Positions 54,124 to 63,142 of a stretch of DNA of 64,000 bases are shown here, one piece after another; the stretch's first letter is position 1; every line of letters starts with the position of its first letter. Source of the stretch: Pleurocapsa sp. PCC 7327 (GTDB lineage Bacteria > Cyanobacteriota > Cyanobacteriia > Cyanobacteriales > Microcystaceae); NCBI RefSeq assembly GCF_000317025.1, contig NC_019689.1:1589501-1653500 (forward strand). The letters run 5' to 3'. The notes under the pieces are model-generated. The model did not search any database, had not been told where the DNA came from, and saw nothing but the letters and a program-made list of their open reading frames with translations. The translations under genes and the position numbers were made by a program.

Positions 54124-54738
54124 ATGGGTAATTCTGAAGCTGCGATCGCCCCTTCTTTTCAGAGAATGAATCAATGGGAAACAGCTCATCGTTCTCTTGC
54201 CCAAAGTCAACTTTGGTCATTTCTCCTGATTGCCATTGGCAGCGCCAGCAGTTTCATCTATCCCCATCCCCCGCTAGTCGGATTGGCTGTCATCGCTGGA
54301 ACGACCATTGCTCGACCAAAGGCGATAATAGCGGCCATTCTCATCTGGTTAGTCAATCAAATTTATGGCTTTAGTATTCGTCAATATCCGCAAACGATTG
54401 AATCCTTGATTTGGGGATTAGTAATGGGTGCGGGAACAATTTTGGTGGCTTTAATTGCTACCGTCAGACCTCAGTTTAGTCGAGGAAGGTGGACGGGTCA
54501 CAGTTTATGGTTGGGAATTACTGTTTTGAGTGGATATGTTTTATTTGAAGGAATTGTCTTTCTGGTAGGGCAATTAATAGGACAGTCGCACGTCTTTACG
54601 TTGAAAATTCTCTGGGGAATTTTAGTCAAAGAACTTGTCTGGGCGATCGCGCTGGGTGGCATTCATGCTTTACTCTTGATATCCGCGATGCGCGATCGCC
54701 CTACAAAAAACAACTCTCAACCATCTTCAAATTTATAA
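54124..54738 (+). CDS. Membrane protein of unknown function lodged between kinase and regulator
   Basis: 204 residues. A soluble N terminus of about 25 residues (SFQRMNQWETAHRSLAQSQLW), then about five or six membrane helices (for example WSFLLIAIGSASSFI, AGTTIARPKAIIAAILIWLV, LWLGITVLSGYVLFEGIVFLVG) and a short polar tail. I do not recognise the family. It is transcribed against both flanking two-component genes and overlaps the regulator's 3' end by 22 bases. The Fur-like box hints at iron control. Confidence 0.7.
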   Translation: MGNSEAAIAPSFQRMNQWETAHRSLAQSQLWSFLLIAIGSASSFIYPHPPLVGLAVIAGTTIARPKAIIAAILIWLVNQIYGFSIRQYPQTIESLIWGLVMGAGTILVALIATVRPQFSRGRWTGHSLWLGITVLSGYVLFEGIVFLVGQLIGQSHVFTLKILWGILVKELVWAIALGGIHALLLISAMRDRPTKNNSQPSSNL

Positions 54739-55424
54739 CCAAGACCGACAATGGTTTTAATAAAAGTTGGATTGGCGGAATCGGGTTCGATTTTTTTCCG
54801 CAATCGTCTGATATGAGTATCGACTACTCGTTCGTCTCCATAAAAATCATTTCCCCATAATTTATCGATTAGTTGCGTGCGACTCCACACTCGACCCGGA
54901 TAACTGATAAACGTAGCAAGAAGATTAAATTCAAGGGTAGTCAGATCGAGGGGTTCTTCTTGTTCGGAGTTCAACCGGCGACTGGCAGTATGGCGATCTA
55001 AATCGACGATAAAATGTGACGTTCGATAAACTTGAGTTGGCTGTTGTTCGACTTGTCGCAAGCTGCGCCGCAATAGCGCCCTCACTCTGGCGACTAATTC
55101 TCTTGGGCTAAAAGGTTTGACTAAATAATCGTCTGCTCCTGTAGAAAGACCGATGACGCGATCGATCTCTTCTCCTTTGGCGGTTAGCATCAAAATATAG
55201 GGGTCTTTTTTACTGGGTTTTTGTCTTATTCTCGTACAAACCTCTAACCCATCCAAACCGGGAAGCATGAGGTCGAGAATAATAAGGTCGGGTTGCTGTT
55301 GTTGGAAAATCTCCAATGCCTCTAGTCCATTATTGGCAAGACGGCATGAAAACGATTCTCTTTCTAAAGTTTGTTGAATCAGTTGGGCAATTTCCACTTC
55401 ATCTTCAACAATCAAAATATTCAT
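54717..55424 (-). CDS. OmpR/PhoB-family response regulator
   Basis: 235 residues. Receiver domain 1-120 with phospho-acceptor Asp51 (IILDLMLPGLDG), acidic pair near residues 7-9, and the Thr/Lys switch residues in LMLTAKG and VKPFSPREL. The winged-helix DNA-binding domain is about 135-232 (LDLTTLEFNLLATF, VWSRTQLIDKLWG, VDTHIRRLRKKIE). It is the probable target of the kinase at 52683-53777. Confidence 0.92.
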   Translation of the reverse strand: MNILIVEDEVEIAQLIQQTLERESFSCRLANNGLEALEIFQQQQPDLIILDLMLPGLDGLEVCTRIRQKPSKKDPYILMLTAKGEEIDRVIGLSTGADDYLVKPFSPRELVARVRALLRRSLRQVEQQPTQVYRTSHFIVDLDRHTASRRLNSEQEEPLDLTTLEFNLLATFISYPGRVWSRTQLIDKLWGNDFYGDERVVDTHIRRLRKKIEPDSANPTFIKTIVGLGYKFEDG

Positions 55425-55564
55425 GTTCTTAGATTTTGCTAGAAAAATCTTTCTTTATCTTGCCTTTATTTAATTGGCATTAACAATTACAAAAAGAAAC
55501 AATGAGGTCGGGCTAAAATGTAAAAGGCTGTCAGAGAAAAATGGTATTAGGGGAGGTAAACGAA

Positions 55565-55777
55565 ATGACGGCTACGAGTTTAACTGAACAAGAAATTGCC
55601 GCGTTAACGCCAGAGGATGTTGCTCATTTAGCTGCGCGCTTGGAACGAGACGATTACAATAATCCTTTTGAAGCTTTGCAGGATTGGCATTTGCTGCGGG
55701 CGATCGCGTTTCAGCGTCAAGAATTAATCGAACCCTATCTCCACTTGCTCGATATCGAAGCCTACGATGAGGCATAG
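55565..55777 (+). CDS. Small conserved cyanobacterial protein, DUF2555 type
   Basis: 70 residues from the ATG at 55565, preceded by GGGGAGG; an in-frame ATG at 55541 would add eight residues. TEQEIAALTPEDVAHLAARLE followed by PFEALQDWHLLRAIAFQ and PYLHLLDIEAYDEA matches DUF2555 as I remember it. Soluble, helical and acidic. Function unknown. Confidence 0.7.
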   Translation: MTATSLTEQEIAALTPEDVAHLAARLERDDYNNPFEALQDWHLLRAIAFQRQELIEPYLHLLDIEAYDEA

Positions 55778-55844
55778 TAGCACTTGAAAGTCGCCTTCTC
55801 ATCCCAAAATATAAAGCTGTAAGAGAGAATGGTGTTGGTAAGCT

Positions 55845-56348
55845 ATGCTGAGTCTGAAAAATCTCCTGGTTACCTTCTCAATAGTGATTTTTATTACTTT
55901 AGCCAGTGGCTTGGGATTAGTTGCCCCGGCTGAGGCAACTACAGTAAGCTTTCAGTGGACTGGGAAGGCAGGATATTCAGCCAAAGGGTTATTTAGCTAC
56001 GATCCGCCGACAGTTCCAACGATTGTTTCCGAGAAAGGGGCTGGGAAAACAAATGTCTTACAGTCTTTAGTCGTGACTTTTTATACTCCCTCTGGGGCAC
56101 CGATTGGCACTTATGACAATGTGGTTAATGGAGTTGCTCAAGGACATTTTTTTGAATTCAACTTCGATCCCACAACGCAACAAATCGTTGGACGTGTCGA
56201 TTTAGGTGGCGAATTAGCTGGCGAGATTTATTTAAAAGGAACGGTCGATGACGAGTTATCCTTGTTTTCAGTAGATAAATCTGGTTTTGAGCGCATTATC
56301 GATCGCGGTTCCGACTCTTTGGCAGCATTTCGCCAAGTCTCAAGCTAG
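55845..56348 (+). CDS. Secreted protein of unknown function
   Basis: 167 residues. Signal peptide about 1-31 ending PAEA. The mature part is beta-rich (TTVSFQWTGKAGYSAKGLFSYD, LQSLVVTFYTPSGAPIGTYDNV, FEFNFDPTTQQIVGRVDLGG). It resembles the beta-sandwich of PEP-CTERM-type cyanobacterial proteins but has no C-terminal anchor. A leader similar to that of the preceding gene lies upstream (55816-55839). Confidence 0.65.
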   Translation: MLSLKNLLVTFSIVIFITLASGLGLVAPAEATTVSFQWTGKAGYSAKGLFSYDPPTVPTIVSEKGAGKTNVLQSLVVTFYTPSGAPIGTYDNVVNGVAQGHFFEFNFDPTTQQIVGRVDLGGELAGEIYLKGTVDDELSLFSVDKSGFERIIDRGSDSLAAFRQVSS

Positions 56349-56387
56349 AGATTTTGTTAATGATTAATTATCCCTCGCTAGCACTAA

Positions 56388-58187
56388 TCAACGATGAACC
56401 GATAACCCGATCGCAAATTCATCAAACTTGACGACTTCGGAGTTGGGTTGGCGCGTATCAAAATAATAGCTACTGACGGTTCCATTACTCGTATCTAAAA
56501 TACTAAATACAGTAATGTCATTACTGGCAATATAAGGGAGCGATCGCCCATTTTCATCTAACAAAGGCGCAATTGTTGGAACTACGGGTTCTAGTCCATT
56601 TGGATCGCCAAGAGCTACATAATCTAAGTTAGGATTATCTGTTGGAATCGGTCTTCTATTTTCTCCGATATGAGCGCCGTAAGTATTGCCCACATTAGAC
56701 GATTCTAAGAAATGTATGCCGCTGGAACTAACAAAGCGATTCCACAGATGAGAATGTCCGTAATAGACGAATTGCACGCCTGCCGATTCTAAAATCGGCA
56801 TGAGATCGCGGATGATATAATCATTTTTTCGGGGATAATCATAACGAACCGATTTAAGGCTTCCATCCGATGTATATTCAAGCCGAGGAATTGGATCTGT
56901 GTAAGGCGGAACGATATTTCCTCCTAAAGTATGAACTGGATGATGGAACATGACAATTTTGTATTTTGCCTGCTTAAACTCTTGACTTTGCAGTTCTTCT
57001 TCTAGCCAACGATATTGATTGCTTCCTTTGGCGATAGGTTCAAAAATAATTTGCCCGTAGCCCCACTTTTGTGGATTATTTAAGTCCTGTTCGCTTTCTT
57101 TATATCGACCGCGATCTTTAGGAGCGAGACTAGGAGATCGCCACATATTCGTCACATATAAAACAACTAGACGGATATTGCCAAAGGTGACGGCATAGTA
57201 TTTTTTTCCACCCGAACTATTTTGAGGTAGAGAAAAAATTTCTTCGTAGGTATCTGTATTAAAAGAATTATTTTTTATCCAATTTTCTTTTGCTTGAGAA
57301 TCAATTTCTGGATTTGTTGTTTGATAATATTTTTCGGCTTGAGTACGAGGAAAAGAATCATCAAATTGATCGTTTAATGGTGTTTCCATCGAAAATCTTC
57401 CCATTACTTCATGATTGCCGATTGCGGGAAATAAAGGCGCATGTTGAATTAATTCGCCGCCATGATAGATAGTTTTAACGCCATTTTTTTCTAAAGCATA
57501 ATTGGCACGACCTTGAAGACAAGGGAAAAAAGCACCGCCCCTGCTATCATCAAACCATTCAGAAGCGCGATCGGGAATATTGACTAAATCGCCGGCAAAA
57601 AAGACAGCATCCACTCGTCCGACGGTTTCCACGACTTTCTGTAGATTCGCTGCGGTGAGGGGCATCAGTTGATGATCCGAAGTCAGCAGAATTTTTAGAG
57701 GCGTTCCTGGTTTGGGAGTAGATGCCAAGCTAAAAATATCGCTTTTAACTTCTTCTGTTTTCCCATCATTGTCACGCACGCTGATAGCTTGATAAGGAAC
57801 TCGTCGATTGGGCGTTAACCCTGTCACTTCGACTTCGTGTCGCCAAATATCCCGCTTGGTTGTCTGCGTATAGCCTGGGGTGACTTTTGAGTTTTTATCT
57901 TCTCTAACGCGGCTAAGCTTGGTTGTCGTCGCTTCTGCCGAGAGTTCGAGGCTGTTTCCATAAATAACTCGATGGTTAGAACCTTCAAAATCCGTAAACC
58001 AAACAACCCGTACCGAGTTTTCAGTTGGCATTTGCAGGAAGGGATCGCTTAGGAAAAAGGATGTAGCCATTCTGGGAGACTCTCTAGTAGACACCACTAT
58101 TATGAAGGCAATGGCAGCGAGTAGGAGAAAGGCAGCCATCGTTAGAATCGTATAGGTTCGCGATCGCCCTCTTGAGAAAAAGAACAT
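56388..58187 (-). CDS. Membrane-anchored metallophosphoesterase (purple acid phosphatase-like)
   Basis: 599 residues from the ATG at 58187. An N-terminal membrane helix (about 12-32) anchors the protein outside the cell membrane. A fibronectin-like domain (about 45-145; NSVRVVWFTDFEGSNHRVIYG) precedes the phosphatase domain. Metal motifs: LTSDHQ, FAGDLVN, GNHEV, FHHPVH and YGHSHLW. It probably releases phosphate from organic esters in the periplasm. Its start lies 3 bases from that of the small gene on the other strand. Confidence 0.85.
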   Translation of the reverse strand: MFFFSRGRSRTYTILTMAAFLLLAAIAFIIVVSTRESPRMATSFFLSDPFLQMPTENSVRVVWFTDFEGSNHRVIYGNSLELSAEATTTKLSRVREDKNSKVTPGYTQTTKRDIWRHEVEVTGLTPNRRVPYQAISVRDNDGKTEEVKSDIFSLASTPKPGTPLKILLTSDHQLMPLTAANLQKVVETVGRVDAVFFAGDLVNIPDRASEWFDDSRGGAFFPCLQGRANYALEKNGVKTIYHGGELIQHAPLFPAIGNHEVMGRFSMETPLNDQFDDSFPRTQAEKYYQTTNPEIDSQAKENWIKNNSFNTDTYEEIFSLPQNSSGGKKYYAVTFGNIRLVVLYVTNMWRSPSLAPKDRGRYKESEQDLNNPQKWGYGQIIFEPIAKGSNQYRWLEEELQSQEFKQAKYKIVMFHHPVHTLGGNIVPPYTDPIPRLEYTSDGSLKSVRYDYPRKNDYIIRDLMPILESAGVQFVYYGHSHLWNRFVSSSGIHFLESSNVGNTYGAHIGENRRPIPTDNPNLDYVALGDPNGLEPVVPTIAPLLDENGRSLPYIASNDITVFSILDTSNGTVSSYYFDTRQPNSEVVKFDEFAIGLSVHR

Positions 58188-58189
58188 CA

Positions 58190-58357
58190 ATGTCGCTAAT
58201 TGTTGTACTGATTCTATTATTTATTGCTAACTGGCTTTTCTCGGAGTCTTTAGTCTTTTTTCCCATGCATGTCCTTAATTGGCTGGGACACTACAGTTGG
58301 TTTTGCCTAGTTGGTCTTTTATTAGCACTGTTGAGCTGGTTTTTTGGAGACGACTAG
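58190..58357 (+). CDS. Small two-helix membrane protein
   Basis: 55 residues from the ATG at 58190. Two hydrophobic helices (MSLIVVLILLFIANWLFSE and WFCLVGLLLALLSWFF) joined by LVFFPMHVLNWLGHYS, ending FFGDD. Its ATG sits next to the start of the divergent phosphatase gene, so its promoter must lie inside that gene. It ends 4 bases into the convergent deacylase gene. Composition favours a real membrane peptide, but the tight packing leaves doubt. Confidence 0.5.
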   Translation: MSLIVVLILLFIANWLFSESLVFFPMHVLNWLGHYSWFCLVGLLLALLSWFFGDD

Positions 58358-59289
58358 ATTAAGGCTAAATGCACGATGCCATCGCCTTGGTTGACGAGAG
58401 GATTTTGGGTATGTCCGATGACCATGCCCTTTTTTGGGGCGCGAACTTTCGTGTTAGTTTCGCCAAACGCATCGGTAATGATTCCCAAGGACTGCTTTTT
58501 CTCAACTTGTTCCCCTAACTTAACGGCTAAGTGCAAGATGCCACTGCGAGATGCTCTCACCCACTTAGTTTGAGAAACTTCTACCGATGCTACCTCCGTC
58601 GTCGGAAAGGGTAAAGGATACATGCCCAAATAGTCCATTACTCGTAAAATTCCATTCGTGCCAATTTGAATCGCTTGCTCGTCAAAGCGCAGGGCTTCTC
58701 CTGCTTCGTAAAGTAAAATGGGAATTCCTTGTTGCTTGGCTGCGTGACGCAATGAGCCATCCCGCGTGGTGGCGTGAATGAGAAGAGGGGCACCAAACGC
58801 TTTAGCAAAACGATAGGTTTCTTCGTCCTCCAAATTAGTACGAATTTGAGGGAGATTGATGCGAGGGATAGCAGCCGTATGGAGATCGATGCCGTGGGTA
58901 CAGCGTTTGACAATTTCCGTCATGAATAAATGTGCCAAACGGGCGGCTAAAGAACCATTCGGAGAACCGGGAAAAGAGCGATTTAGGTCTCTGCGATCGG
59001 GCAAGTAGCGAGATTGTTCGAGAAAGCCAAATACGTTGACGATAGGAACTGCAACTAACGCCCCGCACAACTTTTTCGGTTTTATCTTCTCCAACACCTG
59101 CCGGATGATTTCTACGCCATTGATTTCATCTCCGTGAATGGCAGCACTCAACCACAATCTCGGTCCGGCTTTTTTGCCATTGACGACAATGACGGGTAGA
59201 GAAATAGGGGTTTGGGTGGGTAAATGCGTCACCGGAATTTCTAGTCGCTGTCGTTTCCCAGGCGGAATCGTTTCTCCAGCAATTTCCAT
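58354..59289 (-). CDS. Succinylglutamate desuccinylase/aspartoacylase family protein (M14-like)
   Basis: 311 residues. Zinc motif AAIHGDEINGVEI, the Asn/Arg stretch YLPDRRDLNRSFPGS, the His in GIDLHTAAIPR and the later Glu in LYEAGEAL are complete. The last 80 residues form a biotinyl-lipoyl-like beta domain (VRAPKKGMVIGHTQNPLVNQGD). The family cleaves N-acyl amino acids or amide-linked amino acids. It is 11 bases after rimK, and such enzymes are often linked with RimK-type ligases, so it might trim what RimK adds; this is inference. Confidence 0.87.
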   Translation of the reverse strand: MEIAGETIPPGKRQRLEIPVTHLPTQTPISLPVIVVNGKKAGPRLWLSAAIHGDEINGVEIIRQVLEKIKPKKLCGALVAVPIVNVFGFLEQSRYLPDRRDLNRSFPGSPNGSLAARLAHLFMTEIVKRCTHGIDLHTAAIPRINLPQIRTNLEDEETYRFAKAFGAPLLIHATTRDGSLRHAAKQQGIPILLYEAGEALRFDEQAIQIGTNGILRVMDYLGMYPLPFPTTEVASVEVSQTKWVRASRSGILHLAVKLGEQVEKKQSLGIITDAFGETNTKVRAPKKGMVIGHTQNPLVNQGDGIVHLALI

Positions 59290-59300
59290 CTCGTTAATGA

Positions 59301-60206
59301 TTAATATTGAATGCGATCGCGCGGCGCTCCGTTAGTCGCTTTTTTGGCCACAAATTCAATAATTTTTCCCGCTACGTCTAATCCCGTTGCTGTTTCAATT
59401 CCTTCCAATCCCGGCGAAGAATTCACTTCGATTACCACCGGACCGCGATCGGAACGGAGCAAATCTACCCCTGCAACGCTCAATCCCATCGCTTTGGCTG
59501 CTCGAACTGCGGTACTGCGTTCTTCTGGGGTTAATTTAATTTTCTCGGCTTTGCCGCCTCTATGCAGGTTAGAGCGAAATTCGCCTTCTGCTCCCTCGCG
59601 TTTCATGGCAGCAATAACTTTACCCCCGACCACAAAACAGCGAAGATCGGTACTTGCAGCTTCTTTGATGTACTCCTGAACTAAAATATTGGCATCCAAC
59701 CCGCGAAAGGCTTCGATAACCGACTTTGCCGCTTGATGGGTTTCGGCGAGAACTACCCCAATCCCCTGTGTTCCTTCTAGGAGTTTAATCACCACGGGCG
59801 CACCGCCAACGGTTTTGATTAAACCATCAATATCTTGGGTGTCGTGGGCAAATCCCGTCACGGGTAAGCCAATTCCTTCGCGAGCCAGAATTTGCAAGCA
59901 ACGAAGTTTATCGCGCGATCGCGAAATTGCTTGGGATTCATTGGCACTAAAAACTCCCATCACCTCGAACTGTCGCACTACAGCGGTTCCATAAAAGGTT
60001 CTCGACGCAGCAATGCGCGGAATGATGGCATCAAAATTCTCCAAGGGCCGACCATTGTAAACAACCATCGGTTTGTGGGCGGTAATGTTCATATAGCAAC
60101 GTAGGTAATTAATCACCCGCATGTCGTGCCCTTGGGCTTCTCCAGCTTCTTTAAGTCGTCGCGTCGAGTAGAGAGAGGCATCCTGGGATAGGATTGCAAT
60201 TTTCAT
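59301..60206 (-). CDS. rimK: Ribosomal protein S6--L-glutamate ligase RimK (ATP-grasp)
   Basis: 301 residues from the ATG at 60206 ([18 protein letters not shown]); eight more codons are open upstream but unsupported. ATP-grasp motifs: [44 protein letters not shown], and the metal-binding [17 protein letters not shown]. RimK adds glutamate residues to the C terminus of S6; some relatives make poly-glutamate or act on other acceptors. S6 is encoded at 26391-26735. Confidence 0.93.
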   Translation of the reverse strand: MKIAILSQDASLYSTRRLKEAGEAQGHDMRVINYLRCYMNITAHKPMVVYNGRPLENFDAIIPRIAASRTFYGTAVVRQFEVMGVFSANESQAISRSRDKLRCLQILAREGIGLPVTGFAHDTQDIDGLIKTVGGAPVVIKLLEGTQGIGVVLAETHQAAKSVIEAFRGLDANILVQEYIKEAASTDLRCFVVGGKVIAAMKREGAEGEFRSNLHRGGKAEKIKLTPEERSTAVRAAKAMGLSVAGVDLLRSDRGPVVIEVNSSPGLEGIETATGLDVAGKIIEFVAKKATNGAPRDRIQY

Positions 60207-60336
60207 ATTGTTTATAAAGGCAGAGAGCACGGGAGCAGGGGAAGTCGGAAGTCAGAAGTTGGGGAGACTGGGAGAGTGTGGAGAGAGTGGGGAGAAAACT
60301 AACTACTAACCACAAACTACTAACAACTGACCAAAT

Positions 60337-60369
60337 AATTACGAATTACGAATTACGAATTACGAATTA
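60337..60369. repeat. Tandem heptamer AATTACG, 4.7 copies
   Basis: Four full copies of AATTACG plus AATTA. It follows a G-rich block (60240-60295) and CTACTAAC units (60304-60325), so the whole 60207-60397 gap is repeat material. Confidence 0.9.
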
Positions 60370-60397
60370 TTTGAGTCCCCAATCTAAAATCCTTTCA

Positions 60398-63034
60398 TCA
60401 AAAATCGCCAAACATCATCTGCTGGCGGTGGACGTGCAATAAGTGTAACTCTTGCCCAGAAACTCGTTCGAGCATGTAAACGACGTGTTCTGGTTGTAGA
60501 AGCGTTCCGTCATTGCGGCAACTCCCCACGTAACGCAAAACGACAGGCTGTTCGGTTGTATTTTCTTGGGATTCGAGGGTTAATTCAAACAAGCGATCGC
60601 GCAAATTTACTACGGTTTTCTTTCCAGATTTGCTCGTTTTTTCCCAAACAATCTCCTTTAAAGCCAGAATCGTATCGAGCCAACGTTGCCATTGTTCTAT
60701 GGAAACTGGCTCGACTGCGCCGACTTTAATAAAATATTCGGCTTTCTCTAGCAATCCCGTTGCCGCTGGCGATTGCACGCTCACTTCTTCAATTCGATAG
60801 ACTGGGATGTCCGCTGGTAATTGAGCGACCAATTTTTGACGAAACGCTTCTATGTCCATGCGATCGGTCAATTCAAAATCGACAATCTCCCCACTGCTAG
60901 TAACTCCCAGAGGCAGGGCATTAGCAATAGAAATCCTCGGCCCTGGATGATAGCCTCCGGTAAAGGAAATCGGCAATGCTGCGCGACGTACAGCGCGATC
61001 GAACAGGCGTACTAAATCCAGATGACTCACTAATGCCATATCGCCTTGCTTGCCAAACCAGACGCGGAATCGCTGAACTCGATTTTGGTTGGGTTGGAAA
61101 TGTCCGCTAAATTGGGGAATCGGCGGCGGTTCGACGACAACATTATGTCCGAAATCTACTCCGCAGATACCGCAATGAGAACAGCCATCGAAGGAACAAT
61201 CGGGAACGATCGCAGCTTCCAGCGCCTTCTGTAAGTCTTCTTTAAGCCACTTTTTATCGATCCCCGTATTGATATGATCCCACGGCAAAGGCGCATCAAA
61301 GGGATTTTGGATTTTGGATTCTGTCTGCTGTACAAGCGCAAAACCTTGTGCCTCTACTTCTGGCTGCTCAAAAACATTCCACTCGCCCTTTTCGATTTGG
61401 CGATACTTCCAGGTCAATCCCGATTCGGCAATGGCTACCTCCCAAGCGGCAAAGGCTTTCTCAGTATTTTCCCACCAGGCATCCATTCCGGCTCCGAGTT
61501 CCCAGGCGCGACGGATGACAGCGGCTAAGCGTCTGTCTCCCCGTCCTAAAAAGTCCTCCATTGCCGAGATGCGCACGTCGGTGTAATTGACTTTTACGCC
61601 TTTCATGCGGCTGAATTCCTGGCGCAAAAGTTCTTGCTTGCGGATCGATTCAGCGGTGGAGACAGAATGCCATTGGAAAGGGGTGTGAGGTTTGGGAGTG
61701 AAGTTAGAAATCGTGATGTTGAAGTCGAGGCGCTTTCTTCCATTAAGGCGACATTCTCTCCTCAACCAACGGACGGTTTCGGCAATACCGATGACATCGA
61801 CATCGGTTTCGCCCGGCAAGCCGATCATAAAATAGAGTTTTACCTTATCCCACCCTTGCTCGACGGCGGTTTTGACTCCTCGCAGCAATTCTTCGTTGGT
61901 GAGTCCTTTGTTAATGACATCTCGCATTCGTTGGGTGCCTGCTTCTGGGGCAAAGGTTAGCCCCGATTGCCGCGTACCGCCGACGATATTGGCAATATTT
62001 TCGTCAAAGCGATCGACCCGTTGGCTGGGCAGGGAGAGGGATATATTTTCGTTTTTGAGGCGATTTTTAACTTCTATCCCGACAGCTGGCAGGGCGAGAT
62101 AGTCGGAACAACTGAGGGAGAGGAGAGAAAATTCATTGTAACCCGTGGCGCGGATTCCCTTTTCGATCGCGCCGATAACCGCTTCGGGTTCTACGTCTCT
62201 TGCCGGACGAGTCAGCATTCCGGGCTGGCAAAAGCGACACCCGCGAGTACACCCGCGACGAATTTCTACGGTCAGGCGATCGTGAACGGTTTCTACGTAG
62301 GGAACCAAACCGATAGAATAGGCTGGCATAGGAGTTGCTACTCGCCGCAAGATTCTTTGGGGTACGTCGGGACGGTTGGGACGAACCGAACCATCTTCCG
62401 CGGCATCGTAAAATCGGGGAACGTAAACGCCGGGGACTTGCGCCAAATCTAGGAGCAATTCTTCTTTGCTCAATCGGGCTGCTTTGCCTTCTTCGATGAC
62501 GAGACCGATTTCTGGCAGGAGTTCTTCTCCGTCGCCGAGGGCGATAAAATCGAAGAAGTCGGCGTAAGGTTCGGGGTTGGAAGTTGCCGTCTGTCCCCCG
62601 GCAAACACGAGTGGATAGTCGCCTGTTGCTCGTTCTTGCCAGGTGAGAGGGATCCCTGCCAGAGCGAGCATTTCTAAAATATTGGTAGCGCCGAGTTCGT
62701 AGCTGAGGCTAAAACCGAGAATATCGAATTCAATGAGAAGTCGTCGAGATTCTAGGGCGAATAGAGGAATTTTATCCGATCGCAATCTAGCAGCGAAGTC
62801 GGGGGCGGGTAGGTAAGCGCGATCGCACAGTTGTCTCGGTTGGGCATTCAAAATGTTGTAGAGAATGATATGCCCTAAGTTGGATGCCCCCACTTCATAG
62901 ACTTCTGGATAGGTTAAGACCCAACGAACGTTAGCGCTTTCCCAGGGCTTGTGTATGGCTCCCAATTCATTGCCTAGGTAGCGAGCAGGTTTGGAAATAT
63001 CGGGTGTTAGAATCTTCTCAATTGCAACCGCCAC
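60398..63034 (-). CDS. TIGR03960-type B12-binding radical SAM protein with C-terminal DUF2344 domain
   Basis: 878 residues from a GTG at 63034, supported by GGAGG 9 bases upstream. A cobalamin-binding-like region (about 1-200) precedes the radical SAM core with the 4Fe-4S motif RRGCTRGCRFCQPG near residue 255. A second Cys cluster, CSFDGCSHCGICG, lies near 605. The C-terminal part (about 640-860; FRVWFGKQGDMALVSHLDLVRLFDRA) is the TIGR03936/DUF2344 domain, fused here. The family resembles enzymes that modify RNA or proteins, but the substrate is unknown. Residues ESKIQNPFD near 572 are encoded by repeat-like DNA (61301-61325). Confidence 0.88.
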   Translation of the reverse strand: MAVAIEKILTPDISKPARYLGNELGAIHKPWESANVRWVLTYPEVYEVGASNLGHIILYNILNAQPRQLCDRAYLPAPDFAARLRSDKIPLFALESRRLLIEFDILGFSLSYELGATNILEMLALAGIPLTWQERATGDYPLVFAGGQTATSNPEPYADFFDFIALGDGEELLPEIGLVIEEGKAARLSKEELLLDLAQVPGVYVPRFYDAAEDGSVRPNRPDVPQRILRRVATPMPAYSIGLVPYVETVHDRLTVEIRRGCTRGCRFCQPGMLTRPARDVEPEAVIGAIEKGIRATGYNEFSLLSLSCSDYLALPAVGIEVKNRLKNENISLSLPSQRVDRFDENIANIVGGTRQSGLTFAPEAGTQRMRDVINKGLTNEELLRGVKTAVEQGWDKVKLYFMIGLPGETDVDVIGIAETVRWLRRECRLNGRKRLDFNITISNFTPKPHTPFQWHSVSTAESIRKQELLRQEFSRMKGVKVNYTDVRISAMEDFLGRGDRRLAAVIRRAWELGAGMDAWWENTEKAFAAWEVAIAESGLTWKYRQIEKGEWNVFEQPEVEAQGFALVQQTESKIQNPFDAPLPWDHINTGIDKKWLKEDLQKALEAAIVPDCSFDGCSHCGICGVDFGHNVVVEPPPIPQFSGHFQPNQNRVQRFRVWFGKQGDMALVSHLDLVRLFDRAVRRAALPISFTGGYHPGPRISIANALPLGVTSSGEIVDFELTDRMDIEAFRQKLVAQLPADIPVYRIEEVSVQSPAATGLLEKAEYFIKVGAVEPVSIEQWQRWLDTILALKEIVWEKTSKSGKKTVVNLRDRLFELTLESQENTTEQPVVLRYVGSCRNDGTLLQPEHVVYMLERVSGQELHLLHVHRQQMMFGDF

Positions 63035-63142
63035 AACTAAAAACCTCCGGTATTGAGCTTGGCACTAATGCTCGGCTTCTCTAATATACCGGATGTTTTC
63101 GCGCGCGATCGCCTTCGTCGGCGATCGCCTAGCTTCAAAAAC

